From contig CAWJXS010000019.1 in assembly GCA_963846885.1 (NCBI GenBank), positions 89,591 to 153,590 on the forward strand: a stretch of DNA of 64,000 nt, written 5' to 3'. This document shows, in pieces, positions 9,349-18,579 of this stretch. A program made the translations under genes and the position numbers. Source of the stretch: RPQJ01 sp963846885 (GTDB lineage: Bacteria > Pseudomonadota > Gammaproteobacteria > Steroidobacterales > Steroidobacteraceae). Position 1 is the stretch's first letter, and every line of letters starts with the position of its first letter. A model generated the notes under the pieces. The model saw only the letters and a list, made by a program, of their open reading frames with translations. It searched no databases and was not told the DNA's origin.

Positions 9349-10677
9349 TCAGCCGCCCTTGCCCTGCAGCGCTTCGTCGAGCGCCGCGCGCAGCAGCACG
9401 ATCGCCTCGTCGACCTCCGCCACGGTCGTCGAGAGCGGCGGCATGAAGCGCAACGTGCTGACGCCGCACGAGAGCAGCAGCAGGCCGTTGTAGTAGCCGC
9501 GCGTCACGAGCCGGTCGCACAACGCTCGCGCCGGCGTGCGGTCGGCGTCGTTTTCGATCAGTTCCATGCCGATCATGAGTCCCCGGCCGCGGACTTCACC
9601 GATGCAAGGGTAGTCGCGCATCATCTCGCGCAGCCGTCCCATGAAGTGTTCGCCGACGCGTGCCGCATTGGCTGCGTACTGCGACTGCACCAGATCGAGC
9701 GTGGCGATGGCCGCGCCGCAACTGAGCGGATTGCCGCCGTAGGTGTTGCCGTGGGCGCCGCGCTTCCACTGCTCCATGATCGACTTCTTCGCGATGACCG
9801 CGCCGATCGGCAGGCCCGAGCCGAGCCCCTTGGCGCTGGTCATGATGTCGGGCTTCACGCCCGAGTGTTCGCACGCCCACATCTTGCCGGTGCGGCCGAC
9901 GCCGGACTGCACCTCGTCGAAGATCAGCAGGATCCCGTGCTCGTCGCAGATCGCGCGCAGGCCAGCCAGGAAGCCATCCGGCGGCCACAGGTAACCACCT
10001 TCGCCCTGCAGCGGCTCGATGAGTATGGCGGCGACTTCCGACGGCGGCACGTTGCGCTCGAACAGCATGCGGATGTAGTCGAGCACGGCCTTGCCCTGGT
10101 CCGCGCCGGCGAACAGCGGCCGATACGGATTGGGGTAGGGCACGTGCGAGACCCCGGGCATCGTCGGCGCGAAGCCTTTCTGCTGTGTGTACTTGCTCGA
10201 CGTGAACGACAGCGACCCCATGGTCCGGCCGTGGAAGCTGCCGAGGAAGCCGATGAAGCGCGGGCGGCCCGTCACGTACCGCGCCAGCTTGATCGCGCCC
10301 TCGACCGATTCGGTGCCGGACTGGCACAGGAAGCTCATGACCGGTTCGCCCATGGGCGCGACTTCCGCGAGCCGCTCGGTCAGGCGCGTCATGTTCTCGT
10401 GCCAGTAGTCGCTCGACACGTGCAGGAACTTGTCGGCCGCCGATTTGATCGCCTCGACGACCTGCGGGTGCGCGTGCCCGGTCGAGCACACTGCGATGCC
10501 AGCCATGAAATCGAGGAAGCGGTTGCCGTCGACGTCCCAGACCTCGGTGCCGCGGCCGTGCGACATCACGAACGGATAGTCGCGCGGGTAGGACGGCGAG
10601 GCGACAGCGACGTCGCGCGCGAGCATCGCGCGGGCCTTGGGGCCGGGCAGTTCAGTCTTGAAATGAGGGTTCGGCAC
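9349..10677 (-). CDS. Class III PLP-dependent aminotransferase (GABA/ornithine type)
   Basis: 442 residues, full length for the family. The Schiff-base lysine is K283 in TSAKGLGSG, and FDEVQSGVGRTGK carries the Asp that contacts the PLP ring. GTESVEGAIKLAR and HGNTYGGNPLSCGA are typical of 4-aminobutyrate, acetylornithine and omega-amino-acid transaminases. It moves an omega- or alpha-amino group from its substrate to a keto acid in the cytoplasm. Close relatives act on 4-aminobutyrate or related compounds; the exact substrate cannot be read from sequence. It follows the CoA-transferase beta gene by 26 bases and precedes the permease by 5, within the catabolic core. Confidence 0.85.
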   Translation of the reverse strand: MPNPHFKTELPGPKARAMLARDVAVASPSYPRDYPFVMSHGRGTEVWDVDGNRFLDFMAGIAVCSTGHAHPQVVEAIKSAADKFLHVSSDYWHENMTRLTERLAEVAPMGEPVMSFLCQSGTESVEGAIKLARYVTGRPRFIGFLGSFHGRTMGSLSFTSSKYTQQKGFAPTMPGVSHVPYPNPYRPLFAGADQGKAVLDYIRMLFERNVPPSEVAAILIEPLQGEGGYLWPPDGFLAGLRAICDEHGILLIFDEVQSGVGRTGKMWACEHSGVKPDIMTSAKGLGSGLPIGAVIAKKSIMEQWKRGAHGNTYGGNPLSCGAAIATLDLVQSQYAANAARVGEHFMGRLREMMRDYPCIGEVRGRGLMIGMELIENDADRTPARALCDRLVTRGYYNGLLLLSCGVSTLRFMPPLSTTVAEVDEAIVLLRAALDEALQGKGG

Positions 10678-10703
10678 GATGGACTCCTGGGATGTGACCC
10701 GCG

Positions 10704-11489
10704 TCAGACGGGAAGCCGCACGGCGCGATTGTGCGCCTCACGGGTGCGCGCATGCAGTGCGCGCAGGGTTGCGAGTTCTTGCTGCGAAGGTTGCGCCAGC
10801 GTCGCTACGTCCGGCGCCACCTGCAGCGGCCAGCCGGTGGCGGCACGCGCCTCGTCTGCAGTGACGCCCGCGAAAAGTGCGCTCAGTTGCAGCTCGTCGG
10901 TGACCGGCGCGGGCGTCAGCACGCCGAAATCGGTGATGACCGAGCGGGGCCCCGCGCCGCGCATCGAGGTCTGGCCACGCGCTCCGTGTCCCGTGAGATA
11001 GCCGGGACTGGTGCAGAAATCCAGCCGGGCCACCAGGCTGCGCGGCGTCGCCTTGAGCATCACGAACGTCTGGCGGGCGTGGGCGGCGATCTCGGTCGCA
11101 CCTCCGGCGCCTGGCAGCCGCGTCTTCGGCGCGTCGTAGGGTCCGATCACGGTGCTGTTCAGGTTGCCGTGGCGGTCGATTTGCGCGGCGCCCAGGAACC
11201 CGACGTCCACGCGTCCCGCCTGCAGCAGGAAGCTGAATACGTCCGGCAACGGAATGACGCACGCCGCTGTGTCGGCCAGTTCGCCGTCGCCGATCGAAAG
11301 CGGCAACACGTCGGGCCGGGTGCCGACCGTGCCGGACTCGTACACGAGCACGATGTGCGGCGCGTGCGTCAGGCGGGCGAGGTTGCACGCCGCGCTCGGC
11401 AAGCCGATGCCGACGAAGCAGACGCAGCCGTCCCATAGCAGCCGGGACGCGGCCACCGTCATCATTTCGTCGCGCGTCCATTCGTTCAT
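10704..11489 (-). CDS. CoA-transferase subunit beta (glutaconate/3-oxoadipate type)
   Basis: 261 residues with the family I CoA-transferase beta fold. The start MNEWTRDEMMTVAASRLL leads to the glycine-rich VGIGLPSAACNLARLTHAP. A VYESGTVG segment corresponds to the E-containing active-site region of beta subunits, and GAAQIDRHGNLNST and GGATEIAAHA follow as in the family. It works as a heteromer with the alpha subunit encoded immediately upstream (stop and start overlap as ATGA at 11489) to move CoA between carboxylic acids. The acid substrate is unknown. Its place between an aldehyde dehydrogenase and an aminotransferase suggests activation of the acid made by the dehydrogenase. Confidence 0.85.
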   Translation of the reverse strand: MNEWTRDEMMTVAASRLLWDGCVCFVGIGLPSAACNLARLTHAPHIVLVYESGTVGTRPDVLPLSIGDGELADTAACVIPLPDVFSFLLQAGRVDVGFLGAAQIDRHGNLNSTVIGPYDAPKTRLPGAGGATEIAAHARQTFVMLKATPRSLVARLDFCTSPGYLTGHGARGQTSMRGAGPRSVITDFGVLTPAPVTDELQLSALFAGVTADEARAATGWPLQVAPDVATLAQPSQQELATLRALHARTREAHNRAVRLPV

Positions 11490-12337
11490 GCCGTCTCCCG
11501 CAGGCTGGCGAGGAACGCCGCGTGGTCCGCGGTGGCCAGCACATGCCGGTTCATCCAGTCCATGAAACCCTGGCGCTCACGGGCGATCGCGTCCCACCGC
11601 TGGTAGAAGCCGTTGTCGCGACTGTAATGGTCGTGCACGTACGACGGATACGCCCCGCCAGGGCAGTGCGCCACGGCCGTGACCATCCAGTGCGGCAGCA
11701 CGATGCCATTCATCGCCGGCGCCAGCTCGTCGACGATTTCCTCGACGGTCACGATCAGGGTGCGCGCGGCGAACGCGGCCTCGCGCTGCGCACCCACGAT
11801 GCCATGCAGCGCAACGTTGCCCCGGGCGTCGGCGCGCTGGGCGTGCAGGAAGGTGACATCCGGATTCAGCGCCGGGACGGCGGCCAGCGGCTCGCCGGTG
11901 AACGGGCATTCGATGCGACGGATGCGCGGGTTGACGCCGGGCAAGTCGGTGCCGAGATAGCCCCGCAACATGCCGCAGGGCAGCCCGGCAGCGCCCGCCG
12001 TGTACGCGGCGGCCATGCCCGCATGCGTGTGCTCGTCGAGTTCGAGGGCGTGCGGCCACTGGTGCTCCACGGCGTCGCGCAATCGGTGCAGCGAACCGAC
12101 GCCGGGATTGCCGCCCCACGAAAAGGTCAGTTTGCGCGCGCAACCCATGCCGATCATCTGGTCGTAAACCAGGTCGGGCGTCATGCGCACCAGGTGCAGG
12201 TCGCGGCGGCCCTGGCGGATGATCTCGTGACCGGCTGCAAACGGAATCAGGTGCGTGAAGCCCTCGAGCGCGACGCAGATGCCGTCACGCACGTGCGTGG
12301 CAATGGCGTCACGCAGCGTGGTGAGTCGCGTGGTCAC
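11486..12337 (-). CDS. CoA-transferase subunit alpha (glutaconate type)
   Basis: 283 residues from a GTG at 12337 that overlaps the aldehyde dehydrogenase stop (GTGA). A much longer open frame continues upstream but only as antisense-type sequence of the dehydrogenase gene. The start TTRLTTLRDAIATHVRDG and VALEGFTHLIPFAAGHE match glutaconate CoA-transferase subunit A-like proteins. SWGGNPGVGSLHRLRDAVEH and HAGMAAAYTAGAAGLPCG are well preserved, as is GYLGTDL. It pairs with the beta subunit downstream to form the active enzyme in the cytoplasm. Substrate not determinable; glutaconate, glutarate or a related dicarboxylate would fit the neighbours. Confidence 0.85.
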   Translation of the reverse strand: MTTRLTTLRDAIATHVRDGICVALEGFTHLIPFAAGHEIIRQGRRDLHLVRMTPDLVYDQMIGMGCARKLTFSWGGNPGVGSLHRLRDAVEHQWPHALELDEHTHAGMAAAYTAGAAGLPCGMLRGYLGTDLPGVNPRIRRIECPFTGEPLAAVPALNPDVTFLHAQRADARGNVALHGIVGAQREAAFAARTLIVTVEEIVDELAPAMNGIVLPHWMVTAVAHCPGGAYPSYVHDHYSRDNGFYQRWDAIARERQGFMDWMNRHVLATADHAAFLASLRETA

Positions 12338-13905
12338 GGCTCGACGACCGTGCGCGACTGCTCGCGCAGGTACTGGGCCAGGTAGTGAAACGACGCGATC
12401 GCCTTGCCGGTGGAGCTGGACCCCTTCCAGCCGCCGAACGCCTGGTAGCCGGGCCATGCGCCCGTCGTGGCCCCCTGTCGCCGATTGGCGTAGGTGACCC
12501 CGGCTTCGATGTGCTCGTGGAACCATGGCAGCTCGTCCACCGCGCCATAGAAGCCCGCCGTGAGGCCCACGTTGCTGTCGTTCGCGAGACGCAGCGCTTC
12601 GTCGCGGTGCGCGCAGCGGTGCAGCATCAGGATCGGCACGAACATCTCGTGCCGCCACAGCGGATGCGTGAGCGGCGCTTCGGCGAGTATGGGATCGACG
12701 AAATGACCGCGTGCCAGCGCGCCTGCCTGCAGGTCGCGCCGGCTCGTGAGCAGTGTCGCGCCCCCGGCCTGCAACTCGCCGACGTACCGTGCGTGGTTGG
12801 CGGCCGCGGTGGCGTTGATGACCGGGCCCAGCCAGTTCTGCTGCAGGCACGGGTCGCCGATCTGGATCGCGTCGATCAGTGCGCGCATGCGCTCGATCAG
12901 TTCGTCGGCAACCGCTGCATCGACGTACAGCCGCGACAAGGCCGAGCATTTCTGGCCGGTCAGGCCGTACGCCGAGCGCACGATGCCCGCGGCCGCGTCT
13001 TCCAGGTTCGCGTGCGCTGTCACGATGCAAGGGTTCTTGCCGCCCATTTCGGCGATGCACGGACGCGGCCACGGTGGCCCCGTCATGCGCTGCAGGAGCT
13101 CGGTGCCGACTGCAACCGAACCCGTGAACGTGATGCCGGCCGTGTGCGCATGTGACGACAGCGCAGCGCCCACCTCGCGTCCCGAGCCCGACAGGTAATG
13201 GAATACCCCGGCCGGCAAGCCCGCGTCGCGAATGCAGTCGGCCAGCAGCCGCCCGGCCCACGGCGTATCCGTCGAACCTTTCACTACGACCGTGTTGCCA
13301 GTCACCAGCGCGGCCGCGACCGGTCCGCCGGCGAGTGCGAGCGGGAAATTGAACGGCGCGATCACGACCCAGGCGCCGTGGGGCCGCATCACGCTGCGAT
13401 TGCGGGAGACGACGTTGGGCAGCGGGTCGTTCGGCAGTTCGTGATCGTAGTAATCGTGCTGCGCGAAGTCGTCGGCGTAATGGCGGAAGAAGTCGACCGT
13501 CTCCTGCGCCTCGCCCAGCGCCTCCATGCGGTTCTTGCCGACCTCCAGCGCGAGTGCCGCGGCGATCTCATAGACGCGGGCCTCCATGACGTCGGCGACA
13601 CGATGCATCAAGCGCACGCGCTCGGCCGGCGGCGTCGCGCGCCATGCTGGAAAGGCCCGGTGCGCGGCAGTGAGCGCGTCGTGCGCGTCCCGCTCGGTCG
13701 CAACGGCGAAATCCCCCAGCACGAGAGCGTTGTCGATCGGGCTGGAGCGCACCTGGTAACGCTGGGCCCTGACGTCTGCGCCATTCAGGAACAGATCATG
13801 TGCTGCGCCCAGGCGACCGCGCACCGTCGCGAGTGCGGCATCGAAGCGTTCGTGCATCGCCTGCGGCGGGTCGAACATCGTGGCATACGTAAGACGGAAG
13901 CTCAT
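12334..13905 (-). CDS. Aldehyde dehydrogenase, delta-1-pyrroline-5-carboxylate dehydrogenase-like
   Basis: 523 residues. The N-terminus (TYATMFDP and NGADVRAQRYQVRSSPID) resembles P5C dehydrogenases rather than betaine-aldehyde types. Family landmarks follow: PFNFPLALAGGPVAAAL for the nucleotide fold, EMGGKNPCIV with the general-base Glu, and the catalytic C320 in GLTGQKCSALSR. It should oxidise a semialdehyde with NAD(P)+ to the acid. In this operon the semialdehyde would come from one of two aminotransferases and the acid would pass to the CoA-transferase. Glutamate semialdehyde is the classical substrate, but a different C4-C6 semialdehyde is quite possible. It starts 8 bases after the upstream aminotransferase. 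Confidence 0.85.
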   Translation of the reverse strand: MSFRLTYATMFDPPQAMHERFDAALATVRGRLGAAHDLFLNGADVRAQRYQVRSSPIDNALVLGDFAVATERDAHDALTAAHRAFPAWRATPPAERVRLMHRVADVMEARVYEIAAALALEVGKNRMEALGEAQETVDFFRHYADDFAQHDYYDHELPNDPLPNVVSRNRSVMRPHGAWVVIAPFNFPLALAGGPVAAALVTGNTVVVKGSTDTPWAGRLLADCIRDAGLPAGVFHYLSGSGREVGAALSSHAHTAGITFTGSVAVGTELLQRMTGPPWPRPCIAEMGGKNPCIVTAHANLEDAAAGIVRSAYGLTGQKCSALSRLYVDAAVADELIERMRALIDAIQIGDPCLQQNWLGPVINATAAANHARYVGELQAGGATLLTSRRDLQAGALARGHFVDPILAEAPLTHPLWRHEMFVPILMLHRCAHRDEALRLANDSNVGLTAGFYGAVDELPWFHEHIEAGVTYANRRQGATTGAWPGYQAFGGWKGSSSTGKAIASFHYLAQYLREQSRTVVEP

Positions 13906-13913
13906 GGTGTGCC

Positions 13914-15236
13914 TCAGGGCTCGGCGAACGGAAAAAAGCGTGCCAGCAGCCGGTCGAGCAGGGCGAGCGCGCGCCGCAGATCGGCTTCATCGATCACGAG
14001 GGGGGGTGCGAGCAGCAGCAGGTTGCCTCGCGCGCCGAAAGAAACGCCCTCTGCAAGGGCCGCCTGCAACAGTGCTGCCAGAGCGGGCGCCATTTGTGGC
14101 CACGGTGCGATCGGCTCACGCGTCTCACGATCACGCACGAGTTCGAGCACGGCAAAGAGTCCGTGGCCGCCGCGCACGTCGCCAATCACCGGGTGTCGTG
14201 CAGCAAGCGCCTGCAGATCGCTCGCCAGGTCCCGGCCCAGGCGACGCGAGCGCTCGATCAGGTCTTCGTCGCGATAGGCAGCGAGCGCGGCCACGCCCGC
14301 TGCGCAGGCGAGCGGATGCCCGCAGTACGTGAGACCGGTCATCAGCACCTGCTCGTCGAGTCGGTGCGCGATGTCCGCGGAAATCACCACGGCGCCGAGC
14401 GGCATCATGGCGCCGGTCAGGCCCTTGGCCAGCGTGATTGCGTCCGGCCGGCCCGCGGCGCCGTGCCGCTGCCATGCAAACCACTCGCCGCAGCGGCCGA
14501 ATCCGCTCATGACCTCGTCCGCGATGAGCGGGATGCCGCGTTCGCGCGTGACGCGGCGGACGGCCGGCCAGTAGCTGTCGGGTGCGACGATGCCATTGGA
14601 GCCGGCATTCGGCTCGAGCATGACCGCCGCGACTCGCTCGGCACCGAAGAGGTCGATGCGCTGCCCGACCGCGAGGGCTGCGCGGTCGCCGCATTCCGCC
14701 GCATCTGCGCTGCCGAAGGGACACCGATACGCATAGGGCGGTTCGACATGCGTCACCCCCATCGCGTCGGGATCGACCATGGTGCGTGTGCGCGCGTCAC
14801 CCGAGAGCGCCATCGCGAGATGCGTCGAGCCGTGGTACGAGCGGTCGCGCGCCACGACGACGCCTTTGGGCTTGCCGTAAGCCTGCCGCACGATCTTGAC
14901 GGCATGCTCGTTCGCATCCGCGCCCCCGAGCGTGAAGAACACGCGACCGCCGTCGAAGCCGCTCAGCTCGAGCAGGCGGGTGGCGAGTTCCGCTCGCGGC
15001 CGGGCACCCCAGGCGTTGGTGACGAAACAAAGTTCTGCGGCCTGCGCGCGGATCGCCGCGACGACGCGCGGATGCTGGTGGCCGAGGTTGCTGCACTCGG
15101 CCAGGCTGCTCATGTCGAGCACGCGCGTGCCGTCCTCGAGATGCAGCCACGCCCCGGCTCCGCCCACGACGGTCGGCGCGTTCCACGCCGACTGCGCGCA
15201 CCAGCTGTGCAGCACCGTCTCGCGTTCGGAACTCAT
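13914..15236 (-). CDS. Class III PLP-dependent aminotransferase (omega-amino-acid type)
   Basis: 440 residues, complete. PLP lysine K271 in TLAKGLTGAMMPLGAV; DEVMSGFGRCGEWFA supplies the cofactor Asp. The TGLTYCGHPLACAAG segment and the preference for MMPLGAVV are typical of taurine/beta-alanine/omega-amino-acid pyruvate aminotransferases. It differs clearly from the second class III enzyme at 9.3-10.7 kb, so the two probably handle different substrates or successive amino groups. It starts 22 bases after the peptidase stop and leads the catabolic core with the aldehyde dehydrogenase 8 bases behind. Confidence 0.85.
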   Translation of the reverse strand: MSSERETVLHSWCAQSAWNAPTVVGGAGAWLHLEDGTRVLDMSSLAECSNLGHQHPRVVAAIRAQAAELCFVTNAWGARPRAELATRLLELSGFDGGRVFFTLGGADANEHAVKIVRQAYGKPKGVVVARDRSYHGSTHLAMALSGDARTRTMVDPDAMGVTHVEPPYAYRCPFGSADAAECGDRAALAVGQRIDLFGAERVAAVMLEPNAGSNGIVAPDSYWPAVRRVTRERGIPLIADEVMSGFGRCGEWFAWQRHGAAGRPDAITLAKGLTGAMMPLGAVVISADIAHRLDEQVLMTGLTYCGHPLACAAGVAALAAYRDEDLIERSRRLGRDLASDLQALAARHPVIGDVRGGHGLFAVLELVRDRETREPIAPWPQMAPALAALLQAALAEGVSFGARGNLLLLAPPLVIDEADLRRALALLDRLLARFFPFAEP

Positions 15237-15258
15237 GTGTTTCCCCGTCGTGGCGAGG

Positions 15259-16899
15259 TCATGGCGCCGGGGCCCCGCAACGCTTGATCTGGTCCAGCAG
15301 CGCCGCGGGAGCCACGGGTCGCCCGAGCAGGTCCTGCATGAGGCGACGCGTGTCGCGTTCGGCCCCGTATCGCAGCAGCTGTGCGCTCAGCCAGCCGTAC
15401 CAGCGCTCGTTGCCCGTATCGAAGTCGCCGATGGCGGCGCGCGTCGCAGCGCGCATCTCGGCCGTGAGCACCGCTCCCAGCCCGTAATTGACCATGTAAC
15501 CCGGGTTGCCTGCGAGCTGCACGCGCATGGCCCACCATGGGACCTCCGGGTGCGGAACGATGCGCAGGTATCGCTGCGTGATGTCGGTCCACAGTGCGTT
15601 GGGATCCGTTCCCGGTTCGCGCAGCATGCGCAGTTCGAACAGCGACCACGCGACGTCGAGCATGACGTTCGCGAACAGGGCCTGCATCGACGCAGGCTCC
15701 GCGACTGCGGCTCCCAGGTAGCGCCGCTGCCAGGCGGGCTCATGCACGCTCCAGGAAGGCACGTCGGCGAAGGCCTCGGTGAACAGCGTGTCGGGCCAGT
15801 CCATGTAGGCGGGAGGCGTCTGGATCGCACTCACGTGCACCGCATGTCCGTTCTCGTGCACCAGTTCGTTCAGCGAGAACAGTCCGCCGGTGGGGTACGT
15901 GCCCAGCACGCGCGCGAGCGGTCGTTGCCACGTGCCGCCGCGCTCGCGTCCCCGGGCGAGGAAGTCGGAATAGGCGAGCGGCGACTTGTCGGCCCGCGGC
16001 TCCAGGTCGAACACCACGCCGAGTGCGCCGAGGTCCGCGCCCAGGTCGGCGTAGAACCGTTGATTCACGGGCAGCAGTTTCGCGGCGGGAATCAACGCCT
16101 GCAGCTCGCGGTTGGCGGCCCCGTTCAGGTAGCGGAAGTCCCAGGGTTCGATGGGCGGACCGGGATTCGCGTCACGCCAGGCCTCGAGCACCTGCACGAG
16201 CCAGCGTTCGACGTCTGCCGTCGATACGCCGATTGCCTGCGCGGCTGCATCGATCTGCGAGCCGTGCGCGCGTGCGTCCGCCGCCGCGAGCGCGATCATG
16301 CGGCGATAGGGGCTGTCGGGCTCGTTGCGGCCGTTGAGCGCGGACCAGAGCGGCAGGAATGAATCGAACAGCGCGCGCCGTCGCAGGGCATCGTCGGTCA
16401 CGTGCAGCAGTTGCAGCGCGGTGCCGCGATCGATGGTGCCGCCGTCGTAGGCGAGTCGGTTGCCATGCTCCACGTAGCAACTCACCAGCGCTGCGCGCAG
16501 AGCCGCGTAGTCGAGGTCGCGGCGTTGCGCATCGGCGCAGCCGTATGCGCGTTCCCCTGCCGTCGTGTCATCCGCAGTCAGTTCGGCCAGGGTCTTGCGC
16601 ATCGCCGTGACGGCATCGCGCTCACCAGGCGCCAGGCTGGCGCTTGTAGCTTGCGTGAGGGCGGTGTCGAAGCCTTCACGTCGCGTCTTGAGCAATGCCT
16701 GCCAGGCGGCCAGGTCATGTCCGCGAAACTCCCGGGCGCCGCCGGATTCCAGGTAGCCCACGGCCCCGATGGCGTCGAGGTAGTCGAGGTACGCGGACTC
16801 GGCGGCGGCGAGACCCGCGCCGGCAGCAGGCCCCGCGACCGTGAGCGGCGCGAGCATGCAGAGCAGGAGCGTGGCAAGAACCCGGGCAGGACGCGACAT
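15259..16899 (-). CDS. Secreted zinc metallopeptidase, M3-like (HENGH)
   Basis: 546 residues with a signal peptide (RVLATLLLCMLAPLTVA and a cleavage region ending GPAAGA). The zinc signature H348-E349-N-G-H352 lies in LVHENGHAVHV, in the HExGH form used by oligopeptidases of the M3 type. A Glu in FTEAFADVPSW some 25 residues later could be the third ligand. The rest is helical and poorly like named families, so a family name beyond gluzincin is uncertain. As the first gene of the ten-gene operon it probably supplies amino acids or small peptides in the periplasm for the permease and transaminases behind it. Confidence 0.75.
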   Translation of the reverse strand: MSRPARVLATLLLCMLAPLTVAGPAAGAGLAAAESAYLDYLDAIGAVGYLESGGAREFRGHDLAAWQALLKTRREGFDTALTQATSASLAPGERDAVTAMRKTLAELTADDTTAGERAYGCADAQRRDLDYAALRAALVSCYVEHGNRLAYDGGTIDRGTALQLLHVTDDALRRRALFDSFLPLWSALNGRNEPDSPYRRMIALAAADARAHGSQIDAAAQAIGVSTADVERWLVQVLEAWRDANPGPPIEPWDFRYLNGAANRELQALIPAAKLLPVNQRFYADLGADLGALGVVFDLEPRADKSPLAYSDFLARGRERGGTWQRPLARVLGTYPTGGLFSLNELVHENGHAVHVSAIQTPPAYMDWPDTLFTEAFADVPSWSVHEPAWQRRYLGAAVAEPASMQALFANVMLDVAWSLFELRMLREPGTDPNALWTDITQRYLRIVPHPEVPWWAMRVQLAGNPGYMVNYGLGAVLTAEMRAATRAAIGDFDTGNERWYGWLSAQLLRYGAERDTRRLMQDLLGRPVAPAALLDQIKRCGAPAP

Positions 16900-16914
16900 G
16901 CCCCTGATCTTAGC

Positions 16915-17900
16915 TCACAGGCGGCGCGTCTTGACCTGCAGTTCGTTGCGGCGGTAGTCGATCACCAGCGTGTCGAGCGACCCCAGCACGTCCATGCCGA
17001 TGATCAGCGCGGGCCTGGAGTTGAGCCGCCAGTGGTCCAGGATGTGCAGGTCGCTGAACATGATCTCGGCGTTGCGGACGATGAGCTCGCCGGCGACGAT
17101 GCCCGGGATGCGCACGCGGGTGGCCGTCTGGATGTCCTCGGTGACGCCGATGATGGCCGCCTCGAACACGTCCTTCTCGTTGCGGCGCCGCGCCAGCGCC
17201 TCCCTGCAGCGCCAGGTTGCCGACCGTCACCTGGGCGCCGGTGTCGATCAATGCGGTCGCCGCGACCGGGCCTACCATGACCTGGATGCGCATGCCGCGA
17301 TTCGGCGAGTGCTCGAACGGCACCACCGAGAACCCGGCAGGCACCGGTGCGCGGCGTGACCGCGCGATGCTGATGCGGTCGCGCAGGAACTGGATCTCGA
17401 TGCGCTTGTCGTCCATGCCCTCGCTGCCCAGCACCCCGTCGGCGCCGCCGAACGCGTCGGCCACGACGGGCAGGTCGACGTTCTCGACGACCAGGTCGCC
17501 GAACGCCAGCGATCTGCGCGCGCACCGCCGGCACGATGGCCGAGCCCGTGACGCCGCGCAGCTTCGACCGGCTTATCGCCGCAGCCGCAGGCCAGCGTCG
17601 TCGACCACCCGCTGTGATCACGGCCGAACGGCTGGCGCCGGTGTCGAGCACCAGGCGATACGGTCCCTTGCCGTTGATCAGGACCGGCGCCCAGATGCGG
17701 CCGATGCGATCGCGGGTGTTGGGCGCGACGTAGCGGGGTTCGGGTGCGCTGACGACCACTTCTTCGAGTGGCAGCGGCGGCGGACCGACGGGTGCCTGAG
17801 CCCGTGCCACTGGGGCCGTCGTCATCAGCGACACGCCCAGGGCGATCGTTGCGAACGCGAATCCACGCGCTAACTCTGGCCTGCAAGTCTGGGCGCCCAT
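16915..17900 (-). CDS. Retropepsin-like aspartic protease with two DTG sites, frameshifted
   Basis: From ATG 17900 a signal peptide (AFATIALGVSLMTTAPVARA) leads to a first retropepsin half with LVLDTGASRSAV. A second half has ALIDTGAQVTVGN and ends IIGMDVLGSLDTLVIDYRR, the flap-to-C-terminal pattern of bacterial clan AA proteases. The halves lie in different frames. One extra base near 17511-17513 and one extra C at the CCC 17202-17204 restore a continuous protein of about 327 residues (length is 3n+2). A local reading around 17580-17620 is also doubtful. If intact it is an envelope protease whose two aspartates sit in one chain. It follows no clear operon partner. Confidence 0.65.
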
Positions 17901-18015
17901 CCCCAAGCTATAGCATCCCGTGCCTCGTCGCGAGTTCGTGTCAACGCCGCGCGCCTTGCAGCGTTGATGAGCGTGTACCGACACACCCCATTCGCTCGCC
18001 ACAAGGAACGACAGC

Positions 18016-18515
18016 ATGTCTTATGTGAACTCGAATCGCTCGCGCATGACTCGCATCGCGGCCATTGCCGCGGTAAGCGCTGGCCTGCTTTTCGCCGGCG
18101 CCGTCATGACCGAGGCCCAGGCCGGCAATGGCAGCAGGCAGCAGACGCGAGCCGCGCTGGGCGCGCAGGGCACCATGGCAGTGGACCGCGCACGACCAGC
18201 GGGTCAGCGGACGCGACATGGGCCACAACCGCAACTCGATCGTCACCCGCGGCGACGGCAAGAGCGCGACGCGCGAACACGACCGTCGTCAACGATCGCG
18301 CAGCAGGCACGCGGTCGGTGGATTCCACCGCCACCGGCTTCAACGGGCGCAGCACCACGTACTCGAGTGATGCGCAGCGAACCGCCACGGGCTATACGCG
18401 GGACGTGACTCGCACGCTGCCGAACGGCCAGGTGAACCAGCACGGCGTGGACGTGGCCTGCGACAAGGCTGCGCAAAGCTGCACCAAGACCGTGACGGGT
18501 CCTGACGGCAGTTGA
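18016..18515 (+). CDS. Small exported protein of unknown function, frameshifted
   Basis: ATG 18016 begins MSYVNSNRSRMTRIAAIAAV with a signal peptide ending EAQA. After about residue 55 the protein-like reading moves to a second frame (VSGRDMGHNRNSIVTRGDGK). It then moves to a third, with GTRSVDSTATGFNGRSTTYS and ending CTKTVTGPDGS at 18515. The length is 3n+2, consistent with two extra bases near 18185 and 18285. The mature part is rich in Thr, Ser, Asn and Gly and has two Cys near the end. It resembles small periplasmic repeats of unknown role. It is divergent from the protease gene, with about 115 bases between. Confidence 0.5.
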
Positions 18516-18579
18516 GGCAAGGCACCGCCCCACGCGGCGGGGGGCTGGCGTCTGCCAGGGGCCCCTCGTCGCGCCTGGT

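Noticed and set aside
11486..13261. A 591-codon frame that would add about 300 residues to the CoA-transferase alpha subunit
   Set aside because: The added part is antiphase sequence of the intact aldehyde dehydrogenase gene. The GTG at 12337 overlapping its stop gives a family-length subunit.
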